Positions 1 through 6,115 of a stretch of 30,541 nucleotides of DNA are shown piece by piece. Source of the DNA: Clostridia bacterium. Its GTDB lineage: Bacteria > Bacillota > Clostridia > Oscillospirales > CAG-272. The position numbers and the translations under genes were made by a program. Positions within the stretch are counted from its first letter, which is position 1, and each line of letters opens with the position of its first letter. Where the stretch lies: assembly GCA_017466495.1 (NCBI GenBank), contig JAFTUB010000039.1, forward strand, positions 1-30,541. The letters run 5' to 3'. The notes below the pieces were generated by a model. That model worked only from the letters and a program-made list of their open reading frames with translations, did no database searches and was not told the DNA's origin.

Positions 1-186
1 AATTGAATAATCCAGCTGTCGGAAGTGATACAGGATCTGCGGATAGTATGCCATGATGATACGGAGCGTGCCCACAGATGAAAAGGTGCATAGCATCTGC
101 CTGCCAATACATGGTCGGGGAGGGCATAGGAAATGGTCCGACGGTTGGCTGCGGCACATAACTTATAGAATGGAGAGTTTTTATAT
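1..186 (+). other. Element-internal DNA upstream of the excisionase gene
   Basis: No recognisable gene lies fully in this stretch. Frame 3 is open from the window edge to a TGA at 54-56 and could be the last codons of an upstream element gene. An ATG at 53-55 overlaps that TGA and opens a 46-codon frame ending at 193, inside the excisionase start region. The ATGA overlap is what translational coupling would give, but the short peptide resembles nothing I know. An AT-rich segment at about 157-186 leads into the excisionase gene. Confidence 0.25.
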
Positions 187-384
187 ATGGTAGAAAAGGT
201 ACCGATTTGGGAAAAAAGCAATCTTACACTTGAAGAAGCTGCTGCATACTCGGGAATAGGTATTAATAAGCTTCGCAAATTGACAAATGATGATAACTGC
301 GAGTTCGTTTTATGGGTGGGAACAAAGAGATTAATTAAACGTAAAAAATTGGATGAGTATTTAGAAAAACACTTTTCGATATAA
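187..384 (+). CDS. xis: Tn916-type excisionase (Xis)
   Basis: A 65-residue basic protein of the Tn916 Xis family. Xis is a small winged-helix DNA-binding factor that bends the element ends and helps the integrase excise the element. The helix-turn-helix is seen as LTLEEAAAYSGIGINKLRKL (residues 13-32), followed by a wing with VGTKRLIKRKKLDEYL. Length and position, about 100 bases before the integrase gene and on the same strand, are typical. No strong Shine-Dalgarno is seen; GGAGAG at 172-177 is the best candidate. Base composition is visibly more AT-rich than the chromosome from 1.96 kb onward, which fits a transferred element. The call is firm because integrase and excisionase occur together. 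Confidence 0.88.
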   Translation: MVEKVPIWEKSNLTLEEAAAYSGIGINKLRKLTNDDNCEFVLWVGTKRLIKRKKLDEYLEKHFSI

Positions 385-488
385 CATCATTATTATTTAC
401 AAAAGGAGACTTGCATTGTTGGTGTAGTTATGGTATACTATTATTACAACATCATGCACCTCCTTTTTTGTTTTAGGAGGATGCATCT

Positions 489-1754
489 ATGGCAACAAAA
501 AACGAAACTAAAAAGGCAAAAGGGAAGAGCACCAGAAGACTTGATAAAGAAAGGATTGCTCTTCGAAAGGGTGAACAGCAAAGAGCAGACGGTGTATACG
601 AGTATCGCTGGACTACTCCGGATGGCAAACGACATTCTGTTTATGCAGGCACACTTGAATTACTCCGTGAGAAAGAGGATCAGGTTGCAGCAGATGTAAG
701 AGATGGCATTAAGACTGAGACAAAGCTCATCACAGTCAATGAAGCGTTCGACATGTGGTGTGATCTGAAGCGTGGGATAAAGGACAACACATTTCAGAAC
801 TACAAATACATGTACAACCAGTTTATCCGTTCACAGTTCGGAAAACTTAGGCTGACGATGGTAAAAAAGTCTGATGTTCGTCGGTTCTACAATACCTTAA
901 CAGATGGGAAGATCTTAAAAGTATCCACACTGGATACGATTCACAATGTTCTTCATCAAGTGTTTTCCATGGCAGTTGATGATGGATACATAAGAGTCAA
1001 TCCATCTGAGAATGTTTTGAAGGAACTGAAAAAAGCTCACAACTTTGAAGTGGATAAGAAAAAGGCACTTACAGTTGAAGAACAAAATCTTTTCATCGAC
1101 TTTCTCAAGAAAAGCAAACAGTATGATCACTGGTATCCGATTTTTGCAGTGATGCTTGGAACTGGACTTCGTGTTGGTGAAACAGTAGGACTCAGATGGT
1201 GTGACATTGATTTGGAAGACGGTATGATAGACATCAACCATACCTTGATCTATTATGATAAAGGCGGATCAGAGAGATGCTCTTTCAGCATCAATACACC
1301 GAAGACGAAATCAGGTGAACGAACTGTTCCGATGTTGGACTTCGTGAAAGAAGCTTTTCTTATGGAACGTAATCGTCAGCAAGCTCTGGGTATTACATGC
1401 CAGCAATCTGTGGATATGTATACCGATTTTATTTTCGTTAATCGGTTTGGTCATGTTCAACATCAAGGTACTCTCAACAAGGCGATCAAACGTATTGTTC
1501 GTGATTGCAACTACGAAGTTCTTGAAAAGAATCCCGATGCGAAAGTTCTTCTGCCTCCGTTCAGCTGTCACACACTGCGGCATACATTTACAACACGTCT
1601 TTGCGAAGCAGGAGTAAATGTCAAGGTGATTCAGGATACACTCGGTCATGCAGACATCAGTACGACACTGAACATTTACGCAGATGTGACGAAAGATGCA
1701 AAGCAGAAGGAATTTGCTTCATTGGGCGATTACTTCGAGAAACTGTCAAGCTAA
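489..1754 (+). CDS. int: Tn916-family tyrosine integrase
   Basis: A 421-residue site-specific tyrosine recombinase that integrates and excises the mobile element. The N-terminal part (about 1-75) matches the Tn916 Int arm-binding domain, which has a short three-stranded sheet reading EYRWTTPDGKRHSVYAG. A SAM-like core-binding domain covers about 80-175. The catalytic domain carries R228 (GTGLRVGE), K273 (PKTKSGERTVP), H361 and R364 (HTLRH), H387 (LGHAD) and the nucleophile Y397 (LNIYADV), so the active site is complete. The start is set by AGGAGG at 475-480, eight bases before ATG 489. It lies next to xis and is followed by short direct repeats at the element end, so it is probably the terminal gene of the element. 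No frameshift is seen. Confidence 0.95.
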   Translation: MATKNETKKAKGKSTRRLDKERIALRKGEQQRADGVYEYRWTTPDGKRHSVYAGTLELLREKEDQVAADVRDGIKTETKLITVNEAFDMWCDLKRGIKDNTFQNYKYMYNQFIRSQFGKLRLTMVKKSDVRRFYNTLTDGKILKVSTLDTIHNVLHQVFSMAVDDGYIRVNPSENVLKELKKAHNFEVDKKKALTVEEQNLFIDFLKKSKQYDHWYPIFAVMLGTGLRVGETVGLRWCDIDLEDGMIDINHTLIYYDKGGSERCSFSINTPKTKSGERTVPMLDFVKEAFLMERNRQQALGITCQQSVDMYTDFIFVNRFGHVQHQGTLNKAIKRIVRDCNYEVLEKNPDAKVLLPPFSCHTLRHTFTTRLCEAGVNVKVIQDTLGHADISTTLNIYADVTKDAKQKEFASLGDYFEKLSS

Positions 1755-1759
1755 TTGCT

Positions 1760-1790
1760 ACTACACCACACTACACCATTTACTACACCA
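1760..1790 (+). repeat. Three direct repeats of ACTACACCA, candidate integrase arm sites
   Basis: ACTACACCA occurs at 1760-1768, 1770-1778 and 1782-1790, so the starts are 10 and 12 bases apart, near one helical turn. They begin six bases after the integrase stop. Tn916-type integrases bind direct repeats near the element ends through their N-terminal domain, so these are good candidates for arm-type sites. This is inference; the opposite end of the element is not in the window. Confidence 0.55.
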
Positions 1791-1834
1791 AAATGCCAGA
1801 TAATTGTGTAGAGATATGAAGGGTTAGGTGACTT

Positions 1835-1945
1835 CAAACTATGAAAAAGCCCGTAAAAATAGGGTTTTGCAGGGTTGTACAGGCATATAAATTGCCTACT
1901 CTTGTAATCCCCACCATGAAGACCATCACCGAGTAATCGGGAGCG
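1835..1945. other. Probable right junction (attR) of the integrative element
   Basis: Between the integrase stop and the LarA-like gene the DNA changes from AT-rich, element-like sequence to GC-rich chromosomal sequence at roughly 1890-1930. An imperfect inverted repeat (AGGCATATAAATTGCCT, 1879-1895) lies just before the change. The exact crossover cannot be set because the left end and an unoccupied site are missing. No tRNA gene overlaps this point. Confidence 0.4.
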
Positions 1946-1961
1946 GAATTATTCAGACATC

Positions 1962-3230
1962 ATGCAGATTGTTGAATCGCTGTTGAAGGATGTTGCCATC
2001 CCGCGCTTTGTCAGAGTGCGCCAGCATTTCCCCGATGACCACATCCCCCCCGAAAAGATCTCCGGGACCGTGACAGAGCTGCTTGCCGATTCCGGGGCAG
2101 CCTCTGCCCTGAAGCCCGGAATGCGGGTCTGCCTGACCTGCGGAAGCCGGGGCATCGACAACATCGTTGCCATTACCCGGGCGGTTGCCGATTATTGCCG
2201 GCAGAAGGGCGCCCTGCCCTTCGCCATTCCCGCCATGGGCAGCCACGGCGGCGCTTCTGCGGAGGGACAGCTGGCTGTGCTCCACTCCCTCGGCATCACC
2301 GAAGAGACCATCGGATGCCCCATCCACTCCTCCATGGAAACGGTGCAGATCGGGCACACCGAGGAAGGTCAGCCGGTTTACATCGACCGCCATGCGGCCG
2401 AGTCGGACGGCATTATTCTCATCAACCGCATCAAGCCCCATACCTCCTTCCGCGGAAAGTATGAAAGCGGGCTGATGAAAATGATGGCCATTGGCCTGGG
2501 CAAGCAGAGAGGCGCGGAAACCTGTCACGCCGAGGGCTTCGGGCAGATGCACCGCAAGGTGCCCCTGTTTGGCGGAGCCATCCTGCGCAACGCCCCGATT
2601 CTGTTTGGCTTGGGCATTCTGGAGAATGCCCATGACCGCACCGCGCAGCTCCATGTGCTGATGCCGGAGGAGATTGAGGCGCGGGAGCCCATCCTCCTGC
2701 AGGAGGCCTTCCGCCTGATGCCCAGCATTGGCTTCCCCGAATGCGATGTGCTGATCGTGGATGAGATCGGCAAGAACATCAGCGGCTGCGGCATGGACCC
2801 CAACATCTCCGGCGTGTTTGCCCTCCCCGGCATGACCGGCGGCATCCGGGCACAGCGGAGATGCATTCTCTCCCTCACCGAGGAGACCCACGGCAATGGG
2901 TATGGCATGGGCGCGGCGGACGCCGTGACCGACCGCCTGTTCCGTCAGCTGGATCTGGCGCAGATCTACCCCAATTCCATTACCTCCACCTCCCTGGGCT
3001 TCTCCAAAATTCCTCTCATCATGCCCACCGACCGGGACGCTATTGCCCTGTGCATCCGCACCTGCAACAAGCTGGACAAGGATGCCCCCCGGGTGATTCG
3101 CATCCGGAATACGCTGGCACTTGGGGAAATGGAGATTTCCGAGGCCCTCATCCCCGAGATGACCGAGAACATGGAGATTATCTCCGAACCCTATTCGCTT
3201 CCTTTTGACGAAAACGGCAATTTGTTCTGA
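1962..3230 (+). CDS. LarA-like (DUF2088) protein, lactate racemase-related
   Basis: A 422-residue protein that I assign to the LarA/DUF2088 superfamily. The founding member racemises lactate with a nickel-pincer nucleotide, and homologues isomerise other 2-hydroxyacids. Visible conserved blocks are CGSRGI (60-65), PAMGSHGG (90-97), INRIKPHTSFRG (154-165), KMMAIGLGK (173-181) and the His of ETCHAEGFG. The histidines and lysine of these blocks are the kind that hold the cofactor, but I cannot align them residue by residue. Length matches LarA (about 420). No larB, larC or larE cofactor genes are in the window. The mobile element ends just upstream, so the native promoter may have been displaced. 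Substrate unknown. Confidence 0.65.
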   Translation: MQIVESLLKDVAIPRFVRVRQHFPDDHIPPEKISGTVTELLADSGAASALKPGMRVCLTCGSRGIDNIVAITRAVADYCRQKGALPFAIPAMGSHGGASAEGQLAVLHSLGITEETIGCPIHSSMETVQIGHTEEGQPVYIDRHAAESDGIILINRIKPHTSFRGKYESGLMKMMAIGLGKQRGAETCHAEGFGQMHRKVPLFGGAILRNAPILFGLGILENAHDRTAQLHVLMPEEIEAREPILLQEAFRLMPSIGFPECDVLIVDEIGKNISGCGMDPNISGVFALPGMTGGIRAQRRCILSLTEETHGNGYGMGAADAVTDRLFRQLDLAQIYPNSITSTSLGFSKIPLIMPTDRDAIALCIRTCNKLDKDAPRVIRIRNTLALGEMEISEALIPEMTENMEIISEPYSLPFDENGNLF

Positions 3231-3270
3231 GGAACGCGGGAGTGCGCGAAATAAGCGGATCGAATCAAGA

Positions 3271-3302
3271 GCCGCCCTTGCGATGGCAAGGGCGGCTTTT
3301 TT
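3271..3302 (+). terminator. Rho-independent terminator after the LarA-like gene
   Basis: An 11-base perfect stem (3271-3281 with 3286-3296), a 4-base loop and six T at 3297-3302, 40 bases after the stop codon. Confidence 0.9.
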
Positions 3303-3349
3303 GCGGAAAGTTTAGCTGGAAATTTTCCATAAAATGTTGTTTTTTCCTG

Positions 3350-3378
3350 TTGCTTTTTTGCCCGGGAGTTGGTATAAT
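3350..3378 (+). promoter_or_regulatory. Sigma-A promoter of the oxidoreductase gene
   Basis: TTGCTT at 3350-3355 and a perfect TATAAT at 3373-3378 with a 17-base spacer. The start of transcription would be near 3385, giving a leader of about 95 bases before the ATG at 3482. Confidence 0.8.
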
Positions 3379-3429
3379 AGCCTTGCAGACGGTTTGCATT
3401 TCGGCCGTTTGATGAAACTGTTCTCTTTT

Positions 3430-3444
3430 CGGCACGGCGTGCCG
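3430..3444. promoter_or_regulatory. Short palindrome in the leader of the oxidoreductase gene
   Basis: CGGCAC-GGC-GTGCCG lies downstream of the promoter and upstream of the ribosome site at 3468-3474. It could be an operator for a LacI- or GntR-type regulator or a small leader hairpin. No regulator is encoded beside it. Confidence 0.35.
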
Positions 3445-3481
3445 ACATCAATATAACCTTTGAGTTCAAGGAGGATTTGAA

Positions 3482-4732
3482 ATGGAAAAGATCAAAATTG
3501 GCGTGTTCGGCGCGGGCCGCGGTGTGGCGATCGCCAGAAACCTGAAGCTGATGGAGAGCTGTGAGATCGTTGCCCTGTGCGACTTCCACGAGGGCCGCAG
3601 AGAAAACGGTCTGAAGCGCCTGGGCGAGGGCGTTGTGGGATATGACAATTTCGACGCTTTCCTGGAGCACGACATGGATGCGGTGATCCTTGCCAACTAC
3701 TTCCACGAGCACGCACCCTATGCTATCAAGTGCTTTGAGAAGGGTATCCACGTTTACTCCGAGTGCATCAGTAACAGCACCATGGCTGAGGGCGTTGAGC
3801 TGATCCGCGCCTTTGAAAAGAGCAACTCCATCTATATGCTGGCCGAGAACTACCCCAACATGATCTTCAACCGCGAGATGAAGCGTATCTGCGACGGCGG
3901 CACCCTTGGCCGTATCCTCTACGCCGAGGGCGAGTACAACCATCCCGGTGACCCTGCCGATGCAAGCTTCAAGAAGACCTATAACTACTTCGAGCAGCAC
4001 TGGCGCAACTACTGCCCCCGTACTTACTATGTGACCCACTCCCTGGCGCCCATCATGTGGGCTACCGGCGCGACCCCCCGCCAGCTCAGCGCATTCTCGG
4101 TTTATGCGCCCCCCACGGATCCCGACTGCCCCACCGCAAGCTATGTGGCAGATGATGTTTCGGTGATCCTCACTCAGAACGATGACGGCTCCATCTTCCG
4201 CTTCACCGGCTGCGCCAAGTTCGGTGCGCACCACAACTTCTACCGTGTCTGCGGAACCAACGGTCAGATCGAGAATCCCCGCGGCATGGGCGGCCGTGTT
4301 ATGCTCCGCTACAATGAGTGGACCAAGCCCGAGGGCGCTTGCTCCAGCGCGCTGTACGACGCAAACTGGAACGACCCCGACGAGAAGTTCATCCGTCAGA
4401 GCGGCCACGGCGGCGGCGACTATCTGTCCGCACGCCTGTTCATCGAGTGCATCCAGGCAGGCAAGCAGCCCGAGCATCCCTTTGACATCTATTCCGCAGT
4501 GACCATGTCCTCGGTGGCTATCCTGGCGCACCGCTCGGCACTGGATCACGGCAAGTCCTTCGAGATTCCCGATTTCCGTCAGGAAGAGGCACGCAAGCAG
4601 TACGAGAATGACCGCCTGACCCCCTTCTATGGAACAGACGGCAGCGAGCCCAACTTCCCCTGCTGCTCGCATCCCGACTACAAGCCCACCGCACAGAAGA
4701 TCGCAAAGTATCACGAAGTGCTGGGTGACTGA
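3482..4732 (+). CDS. Gfo/Idh/MocA-family NAD(P)-dependent oxidoreductase
   Basis: A 416-residue dehydrogenase-like protein. The N-terminal Rossmann fold shows the dinucleotide loop GVFGAGRG (7-14) and the acidic strand end ALCDFHEGRR (31-40). The C-terminal alpha/beta domain carries NYPNMIFNREMKRI and a GHGGGDY block (308-314) like the HGG-D motif of GH109 glycosidases, NAD-dependent members of this superfamily. The usual EKP motif, whose lysine is catalytic in many members, reads E94-C95-I96, so a classical hydride-transfer lysine is absent at that place. The start follows AAGGAGG at 3468-3474. The gene is monocistronic, with its own promoter and terminator. The likely substrate is a sugar or glycoside, but this cannot be fixed from sequence. 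Confidence 0.85.
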   Translation: MEKIKIGVFGAGRGVAIARNLKLMESCEIVALCDFHEGRRENGLKRLGEGVVGYDNFDAFLEHDMDAVILANYFHEHAPYAIKCFEKGIHVYSECISNSTMAEGVELIRAFEKSNSIYMLAENYPNMIFNREMKRICDGGTLGRILYAEGEYNHPGDPADASFKKTYNYFEQHWRNYCPRTYYVTHSLAPIMWATGATPRQLSAFSVYAPPTDPDCPTASYVADDVSVILTQNDDGSIFRFTGCAKFGAHHNFYRVCGTNGQIENPRGMGGRVMLRYNEWTKPEGACSSALYDANWNDPDEKFIRQSGHGGGDYLSARLFIECIQAGKQPEHPFDIYSAVTMSSVAILAHRSALDHGKSFEIPDFRQEEARKQYENDRLTPFYGTDGSEPNFPCCSHPDYKPTAQKIAKYHEVLGD

Positions 4733-4753
4733 TTTTATACGCGAACAGGAAAA

Positions 4754-4790
4754 CCCCCTCTGCCGATTGTCGGCAGAGGGGGGTGTTTTT
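4754..4790 (+). terminator. Terminator between convergent genes
   Basis: A 13-base perfect stem (4754-4766 with 4770-4782), a 3-base loop and T5 at 4786-4790. It closes the oxidoreductase gene and lies eight bases from the stop of the convergent regulator gene. Confidence 0.9.
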
Positions 4791-4797
4791 ATGCGGA

Positions 4798-5028
4798 TCA
4801 ATCGTCTTCCAACAGTTTTGCGGGAGATACGTTCAACACCTGCGCCATTCTGAACAGGGTTTCAAGGGAAACGCCGCGCACGGTGCCGGGGCCTTCAACT
4901 TGGCCGACAAAACTTACGCTTTTGTCGATGAGCTCTGCAAAATATTCCTGAGTAAAGCCTGCTTTTCTTCTGTAATATGCAATCTTCAAGCCAAGCGTAA
5001 TGTACTTGTCCGGAAATTCTGTCTTCAT
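4798..5028 (-). CDS. XRE-family helix-turn-helix regulator
   Basis: A 76-residue single-domain Cro/C1-type DNA-binding protein. The five-helix fold is seen as LGLKIAYYRRKAGFTQEYFAELI (12-34), recognition-helix region SVSFVGQVEGPGTVRGVS (37-54) and the closing LFRMAQVLNVSPAKLL (58-73). There is no sensing domain, as in small phage-type or autoregulating repressors. It is transcribed away from the SLOG-type gene; the shared spacer (5029-5166) holds TTTACTT/AAGTAAA motifs that could be its operators. The start follows a purine-rich AAAGGGG-type site. The regulated function is unknown but is probably the divergent neighbour. Confidence 0.88.
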   Translation of the reverse strand: MKTEFPDKYITLGLKIAYYRRKAGFTQEYFAELIDKSVSFVGQVEGPGTVRGVSLETLFRMAQVLNVSPAKLLEDD

Positions 5029-5106
5029 TTTGGAGCCCCTTTCCCTTTATGCATATATTTTATCGAAAAAAAGAGGCAATTATTATAAGATAAGATTGCA
5101 GAAATA

Positions 5107-5135
5107 TTTACTTCAAGTGAAAGATAGTGTATAAT
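5107..5135 (+). promoter_or_regulatory. Promoter of the SLOG-type gene
   Basis: TTTACT at 5107-5112 and a perfect TATAAT at 5130-5135, spacer 17. The weak -35 box coincides with a TTTACTT motif that also occurs in the palindrome downstream. Confidence 0.7.
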
Positions 5136-5155
5136 AAGTAAAAGAATATTTACTT
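5136..5155. promoter_or_regulatory. Palindromic operator candidate AAGTAAA-N6-TTTACTT
   Basis: A perfect 7-base inverted repeat (5136-5142 and 5149-5155) begins directly after the -10 box and covers the expected transcription start. A further TTTACTT (5107-5113), part of an 11-base direct repeat AATATTTACTT (5103-5113 and 5145-5155), overlaps the -35 box. A protein bound here would block the promoter. The small XRE protein encoded divergently is the natural candidate. Confidence 0.6.
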
Positions 5156-5166
5156 GGGAGAAATGT

Positions 5167-5637
5167 ATGCAAGAAAACACCTGCTGCTTCATTGGACATA
5201 GAACCATAAACGAAACCGATGTGCTGAGAGCAAAATTGACCGAAACCATCGAAGGCCTGATCACCCGCGAACGGGTGGACACGTTTCTGTTCGGCGGCAA
5301 GGGGGATTTTGATCGCCTGTGCCATGCGCTTGTGACAGAACTCAAGGGAAAATATCCCCACATCAAACGGATCTACGTGCGTGCGGAATTTCCCCTCATC
5401 CGCGACGAGTATCGGGCGTATTTGCTGCGATCCTACGAGGACACCGATTTCCCCCAACGGATCATGGGCGCGGGCAGAGCCGCTTATGTGGAGCGCAACT
5501 ACGAAATGATCGATCGCAGCCAATACTGCATCTTCTACTACGACGGGCAGTGTGTCCCCACCACCCGCAAAAGCGGTACCAAGATCGCCCTTGCTTATGC
5601 GGTCAGGAAGGGCAGGGCGATGATCACCTTTCCCTGA
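5167..5637 (+). CDS. SLOG-superfamily (DprA/DUF1273-like) protein
   Basis: A 156-residue single-domain protein. The opening CCFIGHRTI (6-14) is the first strand and turn typical of SLOG / YspA / DUF1273-like Rossmann proteins. The block LFGGKGDFDRLCHALV (41-56) is the glycine-rich nucleotide or phosphate loop, and the end reads SGTKIALAYAVRKGRAMI (136-153), the closing strand-helix. SLOG proteins bind nucleotides or nucleotide-derived ligands, and some act as sensors in stress or anti-phage systems. The ligand here is unknown and no effector domain is fused. The gene is probably transcribed alone from a promoter controlled with the divergent XRE gene. No clear terminator follows. Confidence 0.75.
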   Translation: MQENTCCFIGHRTINETDVLRAKLTETIEGLITRERVDTFLFGGKGDFDRLCHALVTELKGKYPHIKRIYVRAEFPLIRDEYRAYLLRSYEDTDFPQRIMGAGRAAYVERNYEMIDRSQYCIFYYDGQCVPTTRKSGTKIALAYAVRKGRAMITFP

Positions 5638-5691
5638 CGTCCGTAAATTGAAGAAATGCACCGGTTTTTTTGAAAAAATTTGCGGAATATC

Positions 5692-5721
5692 TTGACAAAT
5701 TCTTCCCAATTGTGCTATACT
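5692..5721 (+). promoter_or_regulatory. Sigma-A promoter of the feo operon
   Basis: A perfect TTGACA at 5692-5697 and TATACT at 5716-5721, spacer 18. Transcription would start near 5728, inside the first GTTAG-N6-CTAAC site. Confidence 0.85.
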
Positions 5722-5729
5722 GTTAACTG

Positions 5730-5745
5730 GTTAGGACGGGCTAAC
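5730..5745. promoter_or_regulatory. Iron-box operator 1 (GTTAG-N6-CTAAC)
   Basis: GTTAG at 5730-5734 and CTAAC at 5741-5745 form an inverted repeat at the expected transcription start. The motif resembles half-sites of DtxR/IdeR-type boxes (TTAGGTTAGCCTAACC), which repress iron-uptake genes when iron is plentiful. Confidence 0.75.
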
Positions 5746-5763
5746 TTTTTCTTTCGCCTAAAG

Positions 5764-5779
5764 GTTAGCCAACACTAAC
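5764..5779. promoter_or_regulatory. Iron-box operator 2 (GTTAG-N6-CTAAC)
   Basis: The second copy with the identical 6-base spacer: GTTAG 5764-5768, CTAAC 5775-5779. It starts 34 bases after the first copy, in the feoA leader. Confidence 0.75.
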
Positions 5780-5813
5780 AGAATGCTGAACAAACAGAAT
5801 CGCGGTGAACAGA

Positions 5814-6026
5814 ATGAATTTGAAGGAAGCTGTGGAAGGTCAGGAGTATGTGATCCGGGAGATCCGTACCGATGACGAGGAACTGAATGCCTTTCTTTTT
5901 TCCCTCGGCTGCTACAGCGGGGAGAAGATTACCGTTATCTCCCGTCGGAGAGGCGGCTGCACGGTGTCCATCAAGGACGGCCGGTACAGCATTGACAATC
6001 AGCTGGCCGAGGCCATTTGGGTGTGA
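5814..6026 (+). CDS. feoA: Ferrous iron transport protein A
   Basis: A 70-residue cytoplasmic SH3-like protein that works with FeoB in Fe(II) uptake. Typical features are the opening MNLKEAVEGQEYVIREI, the middle FLFSLGCYSGEKITVISR (residues 25-42 of this start) and the ending GRYSIDNQLAEAIWV, where FeoA proteins carry their last strands. I chose ATG 5814 because FeoA proteins usually begin just before this EA-x-G block; a GTG at 5805 would add three residues. Neither has a strong ribosome site. It is the first gene of feoA-feoB-Cys-rich protein, downstream of a strong promoter and two repeated operators. Confidence 0.9.
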   Translation: MNLKEAVEGQEYVIREIRTDDEELNAFLFSLGCYSGEKITVISRRRGGCTVSIKDGRYSIDNQLAEAIWV

Positions 6027-6059
6027 AGACAACCGGAATCTGATTTTTTACGGGCATCG

Positions 6060-6075
6060 GTTAGTTTTTACTAAC
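6060..6075. promoter_or_regulatory. Iron-box operator 3, between feoA and feoB
   Basis: The third GTTAG-N6-CTAAC (6060-6064, 6071-6075), part of an 18-base palindrome 6059-6076 with arms GGTTAGT and ACTAACC. It ends 39 bases before feoB. It could be a roadblock operator, or could control an internal promoter that I do not see clearly. Confidence 0.75.
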
Positions 6076-6115
6076 CACGCCGTCTATTTGGCGATTAAAC
6101 TCTGGAGGAAACACA

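Noticed and set aside
1755..1961. A tRNA gene as integration target
   Set aside because: No cloverleaf or T-loop sequence (GTTCGA-type) is found near the junction.
5646..5813. A riboswitch before feoA
   Set aside because: The leader is explained by two GTTAG-N6-CTAAC operator copies; no conserved metal-riboswitch core was seen.
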